From Chitinophagales bacterium (GTDB lineage: Bacteria; Bacteroidota; Bacteroidia; Chitinophagales; Saprospiraceae), in assembly GCA_017303875.1 (NCBI GenBank), contig JAFLBP010000019.1, positions 1-64,000 of the forward strand: a stretch of 64,000 nucleotides of DNA. Reading direction: 5' to 3'. The notes below the pieces were generated by a model. The model searched no databases, had not been told where the DNA came from, and saw only the letters and a program-made list of their open reading frames with translations. Shown in pieces: positions 1 through 7,185 of the stretch. Every line of letters starts with the position of its first letter. Position 1 is the first letter of the stretch. A program made the translations under genes and the position numbers.

Positions 1-91
1 CTGGTACAATACCCAAAGAATTCATTCAGCATTGAATGGTTTAACCCCTTGGGAAGCTTTCTATGAAAAATCTTCAAAAATGGCCGCTTAA
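1..91 (+). CDS. IS transposase, C-terminal end (partial)
   Basis: Reading from base 2, the last 29 codons before a TAA at 89-91 spell a protein tail containing WYNTQRIHSALNGLTPWEAF. This is the typical end of the DDE integrase core of IS3/IS481-type transposases (the region after the catalytic Glu, with the YN...R.H..L...TP pattern). The gene starts left of the window, so its completeness and exact family are not visible. No terminal inverted repeat can be confirmed in the short stretch between the stop and the tandem repeat at 126. It lies next to mqnE but on the opposite strand, so the two are convergent. Confidence 0.75.
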   Translation, partial: WYNTQRIHSALNGLTPWEAFYEKSSKMAA

Positions 92-125
92 GCCTTATCT
101 TGATGTCTACTCTGGTGAGGAAGTC

Positions 126-215
126 CACCTCCGAACCCTGAACCTCAGAACCCCAAACCTCCAAACCCCGAACCTCCGAACCCCAAACCTCCGAACCCTG
201 AACCTCAGAACCCCA
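126..215. repeat. 15-bp tandem repeat, six copies
   Basis: Six head-to-tail copies of a 15-bp unit, consensus AACCTCCGAACCCCA with one to three differences per copy, fill 126-215. They sit between the transposase tail and the mqnE stop codon. On the plus strand they would encode a 5-residue (LRTPN-like) repeat, but that reading frame has no other sign of being a gene. The array probably lies in the 3' untranslated part of the mqnE transcript. Confidence 0.85.
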
Positions 216-222
216 AATCCGT

Positions 223-1401
223 TTACTTCACCACCGGCAGCTCAAAGTAACCGCGCCACTGCTTGTCTTCTTCAAAAACAACATCGGTGTAATCGGTTAC
301 AACATTGTACAGGGTATCGCGCTCAATGGGCTGGCGACCCACCCGGCGGATGAGGTTGACTAATTCCTCCGTTGTCAGCGCCGGATTTTGCTCTTCGGCG
401 CCCGCCATGGAATAAATTTTCGTGGTATCGTCAATCGTGCCGTCAATATCATCTACGCCGAAGGCGAGCGACATTTGGGCAACATGGCGACCAATCATCG
501 GCCAATAGGCCTTGAGGTGGTCAAAATTATCGAGGTAAATACGGCAAACCGCATAATTGCGCAAATCTTCCACCGTGGTGCTTTCCGGCACATTGCTCAT
601 TTGATTGTCCTGATTCCGGAATTTGAGCGGAATAAACGTCTGGAAACCGCCGGTTTTATCCTGCAACTGACGCAAACGCTCCAGGTGGTCTATGCGGTGG
701 AAGGAATTTTCAATATGTCCGTACAACATGGTTGCGTTGGAGCGCATCCCCATTTCATGCCAGATTTCATGAATGCGCAGCCATTGCTCGGCATTGCATT
801 TATCGGCGGCAATTTGCTCCCGGATTTCCGGATGGAAAATCTCCGCGCCGCCGCCGGGCATACTGTCGAGGCCGGCTTCGCGCATGCGCTGCATCCCTTC
901 CTCGTAAGACACTTTGGCCTTTTTGAAAATATAATGATACTCCACCGGCGTAAGCGCCTTGATGTGCAAATCAGGGCGATGTGCGCGAATACGACGGAAA
1001 AATGCCTCGTAGAAAGGCATGTCGTACTGTGGCAATACCCCGCCCACGATATGAACTTCCGTCACGGGCTGCCCGTCGTATTGTTTGACGATATTGAACA
1101 TATCGTCCATCGTGTATTCCCAGGCAGACACATCGCTGCGCTGCTTGATCAGGCGGGAATAGGAACAGAATTTGCAGTCGTAGACGCACAAATTCGTCGG
1201 TTCGATATGGAAATTGCGGTTGAAATAGGTACGGTTGCCATTCTTGCGCTCGCGCACGTGGTTGGCTAATATCCCCAGGTAGCTCAATTCGCCGTGGTCA
1301 TAGAGGTAAATACCTTCTTCCGGCGTGATGCGTTCGTTGGCATAGACTTTCCGGGCGATGGCCAGGAGTTGCGGGTCGGTAGTAGCTTGTTCGATCAACA
1401 T
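223..1401 (-). CDS. mqnE: Aminofutalosine synthase MqnE (radical SAM)
   Basis: A 392-aa radical SAM enzyme of the futalosine route to menaquinone. MqnE joins enolpyruvyl-carboxyvinyloxybenzoate to adenosine and rearranges it to aminofutalosine. The CxxxCxxC iron-sulfur motif is at C72, C76 and C79 (LCVYDCKFC), followed by the VHIVGG, GGGAEIFHPEIR and ATMLYGHIE blocks typical of the MqnE/MqnC/CofH group. The full-length match and the order of blocks favour MqnE over MqnC. It begins 15 nt after the mltG stop, so the two are probably cotranscribed. Menaquinone is the usual respiratory quinone of Bacteroidota. Confidence 0.9.
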   Translation of the reverse strand: MLIEQATTDPQLLAIARKVYANERITPEEGIYLYDHGELSYLGILANHVRERKNGNRTYFNRNFHIEPTNLCVYDCKFCSYSRLIKQRSDVSAWEYTMDDMFNIVKQYDGQPVTEVHIVGGVLPQYDMPFYEAFFRRIRAHRPDLHIKALTPVEYHYIFKKAKVSYEEGMQRMREAGLDSMPGGGAEIFHPEIREQIAADKCNAEQWLRIHEIWHEMGMRSNATMLYGHIENSFHRIDHLERLRQLQDKTGGFQTFIPLKFRNQDNQMSNVPESTTVEDLRNYAVCRIYLDNFDHLKAYWPMIGRHVAQMSLAFGVDDIDGTIDDTTKIYSMAGAEEQNPALTTEELVNLIRRVGRQPIERDTLYNVVTDYTDVVFEEDKQWRGYFELPVVK

Positions 1402-1416
1402 GGCGTAAAAACAAAA

Positions 1417-2469
1417 TCAAAGGCCCTTGGTTCGCAGCCACTGCTGAAAACGATTGGCATTTACAAGGTGTCCCTGAAAGGTTTCAGCAAAAGCATGGGT
1501 GCCCGAATCATCGGGTTTTGCACAGAAATACAGGTAATTATGCTTATCCGGATTCAAAACCGCATCGAGGCTGGGGATACCGGCCATGCTGATGGGGCCG
1601 GGCGGCAGTCCTTTATACACATAAGTGTTGTAAGGCGAATTGAAGGAGGTGTGGTACTCCGTTACGCGGCGCGTGACGAAGTCGCGCGTGGCGAACACAC
1701 AGGTAGGGTCGGCCTGCAACTTCATATCGATGCGCAGGCGATTGAGGTAAACCCCGGCGATGGTCGGTTTTTCCGGGTTATGGTTGGTTTCGCGCTCCAC
1801 AATGGAAGCGAGGGTGTACACCTGCGCTTCGGTAAGGCCGAGTTGACGGGCTTTGGCGCGGCGATCATTTTTATCCCAGAACGCATCGTGCTCCTTAATC
1901 ATACGTTTGAGGAAAGTTCTGGCATCGGTGGTCCAATACATTTCATAGGTATTGGGAATAATGGCCGTCACCACGGTTTCGGGTGTATAACCTAAGGAGG
2001 CGAGGTAGTTGGCGTCTTGCAACACGCGGAGCAGGCTGAGCGAGTCGGCTTCAATAAAGCGGGCCACTTTTCCGGCAATTTCTTCGGGCAGGCGTTCATT
2101 GGTGAGCACTACCTTCACGGGCGCCTGTTTGCCGGCGCGCAGGTGCGTGATGAGGTCGCGATTCGACCAGCCGGGTTGAATTTCAAAACGGCCGGCGCGC
2201 ATGGAGTCGCGTTTGTAGTGCATTTGTCCGGCCAGCCAGCGGAAGCCCGCTTCGTCGGAAATCAATCCGTTCTGACGTAAAATAGAGACAACCTGTTCAA
2301 AATTTGATCCGGTGGGAATCTGTACAAAAGTGGGGTCGATATTACCCGGTACTCCGCTGAAATAAATGGCTTTTAAGGGTTTCCAGCCAAAAAACAAGGC
2401 AATTGCGGCTACGGCAACCAAGCCAAGGAGTACATTGCGTTTGGTGTTCTTTTTTGTGTTGGACGACAT
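1417..2469 (-). CDS. mltG: Endolytic murein transglycosylase MltG
   Basis: A YceG/MltG family protein that cuts nascent peptidoglycan glycan strands at the inner membrane and helps set strand length. One N-terminal membrane segment (about residues 13-29) anchors it, followed by a LysM-like part and the catalytic domain. The catalytic Glu is in LASIVERET (about E225 from this start). The later NLPPGPI-type block appears as KGLPPGPISMAGIPSLDA. I chose the ATG that gives MSSNTKKN directly before the membrane segment; an in-frame ATG 48 nt upstream (2517) would add 16 residues with no family-like character. It is upstream of mqnE in the same orientation. Confidence 0.9.
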   Translation of the reverse strand: MSSNTKKNTKRNVLLGLVAVAAIALFFGWKPLKAIYFSGVPGNIDPTFVQIPTGSNFEQVVSILRQNGLISDEAGFRWLAGQMHYKRDSMRAGRFEIQPGWSNRDLITHLRAGKQAPVKVVLTNERLPEEIAGKVARFIEADSLSLLRVLQDANYLASLGYTPETVVTAIIPNTYEMYWTTDARTFLKRMIKEHDAFWDKNDRRAKARQLGLTEAQVYTLASIVERETNHNPEKPTIAGVYLNRLRIDMKLQADPTCVFATRDFVTRRVTEYHTSFNSPYNTYVYKGLPPGPISMAGIPSLDAVLNPDKHNYLYFCAKPDDSGTHAFAETFQGHLVNANRFQQWLRTKGL

Positions 2470-2649
2470 GGATGCGTTGATAAAAGTAGTTTGAAGTGTC
2501 AGATGCGATTGTTTCATTGTTAAAATGGATTAAAGGTTGAATAAATGCAACGTGCAGCATTTAATTTTTTATCGGAAGATGGGCATACTCCTTTACAAAC
2601 AAACCGGCGCAGGTGAGTAAGAGAGGTTGTCTGACTGACGAATCAGGTG

Positions 2650-3468
2650 CTAATATTTTTCGCTTTCATTCGGGAAATCCCGGCGCTTCACATCGGCAAC
2701 ATAGCGCTGGGTGGCATCATTGATGGCATCGTAAAGCTCTAAGTAGCGGCGCAGGAAACGCGGTTTAAAATCTTTGGTAATACCCAGCATATCATGTGTT
2801 ACCAGCACCTGGCCGTCGGCGTCGGGGCCGGCGCCAATGCCAATAGTCGGTATTTCCAGCGATTTGCTGACGATGCCGGCGAGGTTTGCCGGTATTTTTT
2901 CCAGCACGAGGGCGAAGCAGCCCAGATCCTGAAGCAGCTTGGCATCCTCCTGCAATTTCAGGGCTTCTGCCTCTTCTTTGGCGCGCACGGTGTAGGTGCC
3001 GAATTTATAGATACTTTGCGGGGTAAGCCCGAGATGGCCCATAACAGGGATGCCGGCTTTGAGAATTCGGGTTATAGACTCTTCCACTTCCGAGCCGCCT
3101 TCTAATTTGATGGCATGGGCGCCGGATTCTTTCATCACCCGGATGGCGCTGGAGAGGGCTACTTCGGGGTTAGACTGGTAGGAGCCGAAGGGCAGATCCA
3201 CAACAACCATACAGCGTTTGACGGCACGAACGACCGACTGCGCGTGATAGATCATATGATCCAGGGTGATGGGCAATGTCGTTTCATAACCGGCCATGAC
3301 GTTGGAGGCCGAGTCGCCGACCAGCAGGATGTCGATTCCGGCATCATCCAGAATACGAGCCATCGAGTAATCATAGGCGGTGAGCATGGCTATTTTTTCA
3401 CCCCTGTTTTTCATAGCCTGGATCACGTGGGTGGTGACCCGTTTGATTTCGCTGGTGGATGCTGACAT
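2650..3468 (-). CDS. panB: 3-methyl-2-oxobutanoate hydroxymethyltransferase PanB
   Basis: A 272-aa TIM-barrel enzyme that transfers a hydroxymethyl group from methylene-tetrahydrofolate to ketoisovalerate, giving ketopantoate for pantothenate and CoA. It shows MLTAYDYSMARILDDAGID, the metal-binding VGDSASNV block, the KLEGG and MGHLGLTPQS blocks, and GIGAGPDADGQVLV near the C-terminus. The length is normal for the family. The ATG at 3468 (MSASTSEIKR) fits family starts; the frame is open for 32 codons upstream, but that stretch overlaps the terminator and promoter region. No other pan genes are in the window. Confidence 0.93.
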   Translation of the reverse strand: MSASTSEIKRVTTHVIQAMKNRGEKIAMLTAYDYSMARILDDAGIDILLVGDSASNVMAGYETTLPITLDHMIYHAQSVVRAVKRCMVVVDLPFGSYQSNPEVALSSAIRVMKESGAHAIKLEGGSEVEESITRILKAGIPVMGHLGLTPQSIYKFGTYTVRAKEEAEALKLQEDAKLLQDLGCFALVLEKIPANLAGIVSKSLEIPTIGIGAGPDADGQVLVTHDMLGITKDFKPRFLRRYLELYDAINDATQRYVADVKRRDFPNESEKY

Positions 3469-3506
3469 AATTTGCTGTCTGTTTGTGATAATCCTGAAAA
3501 ACTGCC

Positions 3507-3514
3507 GAAAGGTA
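3507..3514 (-). promoter_or_regulatory. Possible -7 element for panB
   Basis: The minus strand reads TACCTTTC here, one base off the Bacteroidota -7 consensus TAnnTTTG. It lies about 40 nt upstream of the chosen panB ATG and just downstream of the terminator T-tract. No clear -33 TTG is seen at the right distance, so this is only a candidate. Confidence 0.3.
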
Positions 3515-3519
3515 GGGGT

Positions 3520-3554
3520 AAAAAATAAAAAAGCCGCACCTCTTTTGGTGCGGC
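3520..3554 (-). terminator. Intrinsic terminator upstream of panB
   Basis: On the minus strand a perfect 8-bp stem (GGTGCGGC/GCCGCACC, 3533-3540 with 3547-3554) with a 6-nt loop is followed by a T-rich run (TTTTTTATTTTTT). It would end transcripts coming from the 3969-7050 gene group before panB, so panB needs its own promoter. Confidence 0.8.
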
Positions 3555-3968
3555 GGTACAACAAATTATAATCCCATGAACTTTCTAAGGAGTGGGTTTC
3601 TTGGGAAAACCGACTTTTGGAATGGCAAATTGCAAGAAAAAACGCGAGAAAGGGAAAGAATGTTGCGAAAAAACAGGTTTTAACCCTTTATTTGCAAACC
3701 CGGTGTTAGCAAGTCCCTCCGAACGATGTGGAAGGACTTGCTCTCTCACCTGAATTAATTAAATCCCATGAACATATCTCACGTGCGGCGATACATTTAT
3801 CGCCACTTTTCACTTTACAAAAATGCAACAAGTGTTCGGGAATGAACAATGACAAATTTACGGCAATGTGAAAAAAATAGTTCCTTAAAATAAATCAATA
3901 TAAATATCTAAAATATTGTTTTTCAACATAATATGAAATTTTTTTTGTGAAAAACAAGTAAGACTTTT
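3555..3968. other. AT-rich intergenic region with a stem-loop
   Basis: No gene is supported in these 414 bp. A 9-bp inverted repeat (AGCAAGTCC at 3708-3716, GGACTTGCT at 3734-3742) could form a stem-loop on either strand. On the minus strand the phrase GTTCATGGGATT occurs twice, about 3765-3775 and 3569-3578, each followed within about 35 nt by a hairpin. The stretch from 3840 to 3968 is very AT-rich and shows nothing else. It may be a long 3' untranslated region of the hydrolase gene at 3969 or hold a small RNA. Confidence 0.4.
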
Positions 3969-4907
3969 TTAAAATACTTCCTCCACTACAAAAAAACCTT
4001 CCGATCCTTTGGCCTGATAAAGGGGCATGAGAATGAGGCCGCCCTCGTCGGCGCGAATTGGCCCGCACACATCGTCGGCAAGGTGCTCTCCACCCTGAAT
4101 TTCCTGAAAATTGCTGTAACCGGGCCGCATCCGGAAAGCGTCACCCGGTCGGATATGGTGTGCATAGCGCAGGCGCGTAACCTTGGGCAAGGCATGGCTA
4201 TACGCATCCAGAATTTTTTCCTGCGGATTGGGCAGTGCATCGTCTTCAATACATCCGGAAGCGCGCAGGCAGTGGATAATCACAGCAATGGCGCGTTGCA
4301 CTGATTCGGGGTCTTCGTGTTGTCCGGCCTCAAAAGCGACGCCGATGGTTTTGGGGGCGTAAGCGGTGTAGTTGAAATGCCCGTCAACGGCATAACGCAG
4401 CAGCGGCCCTTCGATGCCTTCGAACAATTGCAGGATGACTGGTACGTGGAGGGCTTTGGCAAGGCGCAGTGCGGCTTTATCGTCGCTTGGAATACAAAAA
4501 ATGCCGCCATCTGCGGATGTCGTATGCAAATCGAGCAGCACCATCGCTTCCGGCCGATGTGTTTCAAGCAGTTCGTGGAAGAGTTTAATCAGCGACTTGA
4601 TTTCCCGGTCTTCGGCAGCCAGGTGTTCGGGTGCGGCGTGCAGGATGCGTTGTATTTGTTCGGGAATCCAGGCGCGGTTCAAGTCGCGGTCGATAAAACG
4701 CATCTTTTGTTCATAAGCCTGCAAGTTACCGACGATGCCCACCAGTGTTCCTTTAAATGCCGGGCTTTGCGCCTCCAGCATGGAAAAAACGGATTCCAAT
4801 GCCCTAACGCCCGCCGGTTCATTGCCATGCACTGCTGCCGTTACAACAAGCAAGGGGCCTGAATTTTCAGGCCCCTGATATTTTCCAATAATACGTTGCA
4901 CGTTCAA
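3969..4907 (-). CDS. AstE/AspA family (M14-like) zinc amidohydrolase
   Basis: A 312-aa member of the succinylglutamate desuccinylase/aspartoacylase family, which removes acyl groups from N-acyl amino acids or related amides. Zinc ligands appear as H27 and E30 in AVHGNEPAG and H128 in LLDLHTT; the general acid/base Glu is E193 in VAFEAGQH, and the family DLNRAW block is at 75-80. A C-terminal beta-rich domain follows (about 230-312). The substrate cannot be told from sequence. The start is a TTG directly abutting the stop of the upstream gene; a GTG two codons later is equally possible. Its position behind a YfiT-like gene suggests cotranscription. Confidence 0.75.
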   Translation of the reverse strand: MNVQRIIGKYQGPENSGPLLVVTAAVHGNEPAGVRALESVFSMLEAQSPAFKGTLVGIVGNLQAYEQKMRFIDRDLNRAWIPEQIQRILHAAPEHLAAEDREIKSLIKLFHELLETHRPEAMVLLDLHTTSADGGIFCIPSDDKAALRLAKALHVPVILQLFEGIEGPLLRYAVDGHFNYTAYAPKTIGVAFEAGQHEDPESVQRAIAVIIHCLRASGCIEDDALPNPQEKILDAYSHALPKVTRLRYAHHIRPGDAFRMRPGYSNFQEIQGGEHLADDVCGPIRADEGGLILMPLYQAKGSEGFFVVEEVF

Positions 4908-6365
4908 TTATGCTTTGGGCTTCGGGCCGCGTTTAGCTGGTGCTTTGGCAGCGGCGGGTGCTTCGGCTTTGCCTTCGGCGGCTTTTTTAGCGGCCAAATT
5001 GGCCATACGAACTGCGCGCGCTTTTTCCAGGGCTTCCGGGCCGGGACCGCGGCGCTTGGGCTTTTCTGTTGCGGGCGCGTCGGCTTTGGACTTGGGTTTC
5101 GGACCGCGTTTGGCCGGTGCTTTCACTTCGGCGGCGGGCGCCTCCACTTTTGCTTTTGCTTTCGGGCCGCGTTTGGCGGGCGCTTTTACTTCGGCGGCAG
5201 GTGCTTCGGCTTTGCCTTCGGCGGCTTTTTTAGCCGCTAAGTTAGCCATACGAACTGCGCGCGCTTTTTCCAGCACTTCAGGGCTGGGGCCGCGGCGCTT
5301 CGGCTTTTCGGCCACGGGCGCTTCGGCTTTTGCTTTGGGCTTCGGGCCGCGTTTGGCGGGTGTTTTCACTTCGGCGGCGGGCGCTTCGGCTTTGCCTTCG
5401 GCGGCTTTTTTGGCCGCTAAGTTAGCCATGCGAACCGCGCGTGCTTTTTCCAGCACTTCAGGGCTGGGGCCGCGGCGCTTCGGCGTCTCTGCTGCGGGTG
5501 CTGCTACTTTGGCCTTGGGTTTCGGGCCGCGTTTGGCGGGTGCTTTTACTTCGGCGGCGGGCGCTTCGGCTTTGCCTTCGGCGGCTTTTTTAGCGGCTAA
5601 GTTGGCCATGCGAACCGCGCGTGCTTTTTCCAGCACTTCAGGGCTGGGGCCGCGGCGCTTCGGCTTTTCGGCGGCGGGCGCTTCGGCTTTTGCTTTGGGT
5701 TTCGGGCCGCGTTTGGCGGGCGCTTTTACTTCGGCAGCGGGCGCTTCGGCTTTGGCCTTAGATCCGCTTTTGCTGCTTGCTTTTGTGTCTTCTTCTACTT
5801 TAAAACGGCCGGCTTTGGTTGCTTTATCGGCGCTGTCGATATCATCAATAACAAGGCGGATATGTGCGAGGTGATGAAGGCTGTGCCATGCGTAGAGGGC
5901 TAAGGCTTCCTGCACGCTGACCGTTTTTTGTGTACCCGGATGAAAATAGGCGCGTTCAAGATCATCTTCCGTGAGGGAGCTGAGAAAATAGGTCAGACGC
6001 GTGTGCAGGGCTGCGATGATTTTAAGCGACATACGCACGGGTGCTTTTTCGCCATCGTCAGTTTTAGCCCAAAGTTGTTCTTCGTAGGGTTTGATGGTTG
6101 GGAGGTTTTCCGTCACAGCCAGTTTGAGTCGGATATACGCATTCATGTGGCTGTCGGCGAGGTGGTGTACGATTTGGCGCACTGTCCAGCCACCGGCGCG
6201 GTAGGTAAGGTCGAGGCTACCGGAGCGCAGTTTTTTTAGTGTTTTTTTAAGTTTTTTGGGGAAATCTTCCAGTGTTTTTATGTGGCTTCGGGTGTCTTCG
6301 AGTGTGTAGCGTTGGCCGTATTTGAATTGCCCGATCGGGTAACGGCGAAATTCCAAGTCTTTCAT
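4908..6365 (-). CDS. YfiT/DinB-like protein with histone H1-like repeat tail
   Basis: Residues 1-175 form a DinB-superfamily four-helix domain of the YfiT (BstA) type, a family that includes thiol S-transferases. It shows the metal-ligand pattern of H67 in VRQIVHHLADSHMNAYIR and a second His cluster at 161-168 (WHSLHHLAH). YfiT proteins normally stop here at about 170-180 residues. This one continues for about 300 residues of Ala/Lys/Pro-rich sequence: four copies of a PEVLEKARAVRMANLAAKKAAEGK helix-like segment alternating with six KRGPKPK or similar motifs. The tail resembles bacterial histone H1-like and AT-hook-like DNA-binding tails. No stop or frameshift separates the two parts. It lies 73 nt downstream of alkA. 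DNA binding is inferred from composition only. Confidence 0.75.
   Translation of the reverse strand: MKDLEFRRYPIGQFKYGQRYTLEDTRSHIKTLEDFPKKLKKTLKKLRSGSLDLTYRAGGWTVRQIVHHLADSHMNAYIRLKLAVTENLPTIKPYEEQLWAKTDDGEKAPVRMSLKIIAALHTRLTYFLSSLTEDDLERAYFHPGTQKTVSVQEALALYAWHSLHHLAHIRLVIDDIDSADKATKAGRFKVEEDTKASSKSGSKAKAEAPAAEVKAPAKRGPKPKAKAEAPAAEKPKRRGPSPEVLEKARAVRMANLAAKKAAEGKAEAPAAEVKAPAKRGPKPKAKVAAPAAETPKRRGPSPEVLEKARAVRMANLAAKKAAEGKAEAPAAEVKTPAKRGPKPKAKAEAPVAEKPKRRGPSPEVLEKARAVRMANLAAKKAAEGKAEAPAAEVKAPAKRGPKAKAKVEAPAAEVKAPAKRGPKPKSKADAPATEKPKRRGPGPEALEKARAVRMANLAAKKAAEGKAEAPAAAKAPAKRGPKPKA
4911..5760. repeat. 180-bp tandem coding repeat
   Basis: The tail of the YfiT-like gene is built from a 180-bp (60-codon) unit: three near-identical copies, a fourth with an extra partial insert, and a final partial unit. 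Copies differ mostly at single or synonymous-looking positions, which suggests recent expansion by unequal recombination. Copy number is likely to vary between strains and could be misassembled. Confidence 0.85.
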
Positions 6366-6383
6366 GAATGAAGATAAAATTTA

Positions 6384-6402
6384 TTCCGGAGTTGCTCCGG
6401 AA
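6384..6402. terminator. Stem-loop between alkA and the YfiT-like gene
   Basis: A perfect 8-bp inverted repeat (TTCCGGAG/CTCCGGAA) with a 3-nt loop lies in the 73-nt gap. On the minus strand it is followed by AT-rich sequence without a clean T-run, so it may only reduce readthrough or mark an RNA-processing site. Confidence 0.4.
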
Positions 6403-6438
6403 ATTTGCTGTTTACGGTTTAGACGCAGTCTGAAAAGA

Positions 6439-7050
6439 TCAGGCTGCTTTAGTATCTTTCCAACGCCAGAGCAGGCGGCTGGCATAAGAGCGCCAGGGTT
6501 GCCAGGGTTCGGCGTATTCGAGCATTTGTTGTTTGAGTTGTTTGCCTTCGGATTCAAGTTTGAAAAGTTTTTTCATCCCTTGTTGAATACCGAGATCATC
6601 GATGGGAAACACGTCGGGTCTGACAAAAGTGAACAGGAGCAGCATTTGTACTGTCCAGGTTCCGACGCCTTTTATTTGTGTGAGCATCCGGATAATATCT
6701 TCATCCGGCATATTATTCCAATTGACTTTATCAAGTGCAGTCTGATTATTGAAAGCGGCGATATTTTTCAAATAAGATGCTTTTTGAAAACTTAGTCCTG
6801 CATTCCGCAATTGTAGATTATCTAATTCAATCAGCAGCTTGCTATCGGGGTAATTTTCGGGAAACAACGCGCAGAAACGATTGAATATTGTATCGGCCGC
6901 TTTTATACTTAGTTGTTGAGAAACAATAGATTGTAAAAGGTCATAGTAAACTTGCCCGGAAGGATTCAATTCCGGCAGTTCAACAGTATTAATGATAGGA
7001 CTGATTGCAGACTCTTTGGATAAATGAGCTAACGCAACAGATTTATGCAT
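6439..7050 (-). CDS. DNA-3-methyladenine glycosylase II (AlkA-like)
   Basis: A 203-aa HhH-GPD superfamily base-excision glycosylase that removes alkylated bases from DNA. The SIVSQQLSIKAADTIFNRF helix, the helix-hairpin-helix (TQIKGVGTWTVQMLL, about 125-137) and the catalytic Asp in VFPIDDLG (D151 or D152) are all present. It lacks the N-terminal domain of E. coli AlkA, as short bacterial forms do. The ATG at 7050 was preferred to an in-frame GTG at 7071 because a TACATTTG promoter element covers 7071-7078. It is the first gene of a minus-strand group with the YfiT-like and AstE-like genes. Confidence 0.87.
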   Translation of the reverse strand: MHKSVALAHLSKESAISPIINTVELPELNPSGQVYYDLLQSIVSQQLSIKAADTIFNRFCALFPENYPDSKLLIELDNLQLRNAGLSFQKASYLKNIAAFNNQTALDKVNWNNMPDEDIIRMLTQIKGVGTWTVQMLLLFTFVRPDVFPIDDLGIQQGMKKLFKLESEGKQLKQQMLEYAEPWQPWRSYASRLLWRWKDTKAA

Positions 7051-7070
7051 TGGATTATCATGTAATTGCA

Positions 7071-7078
7071 CAAATGTA
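7071..7078 (-). promoter_or_regulatory. -7 promoter element for alkA
   Basis: The minus strand carries TACATTTG, an exact match to the Bacteroidota TAnnTTTG element, 20 nt before the alkA ATG. A T-rich stretch with TTTG lies upstream, although the spacing is shorter than ideal. It decides between the two possible alkA starts. Confidence 0.45.
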
Positions 7079-7185
7079 CAGTATTCTACAAAACAAAAAA
7101 CATTTAGTACTTTTATTTTTTTGTTTCAGCAGAAATGAAATAATATTGCTCCGACATTTAGCAACAAGCAATAAACAGATTTGAA

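Noticed and set aside
63..353. Plus-strand frame encoding an LRTPN repeat protein
   Set aside because: It starts inside the transposase tail, runs through the tandem repeat and into the mqnE coding region on the other strand. Nothing outside the repeat looks like protein.
388..1269. Long plus-strand open frame opposite mqnE
   Set aside because: It is the antisense of a clearly conserved radical SAM gene and has no recognisable domain.
4915..5874. Plus-strand Gly/Ala/Phe-rich repeat protein of 319 codons
   Set aside because: It mirrors the tandem repeat of the YfiT-like gene. The N-terminal domain on the minus strand is a true family match, so the plus frame is a shadow.
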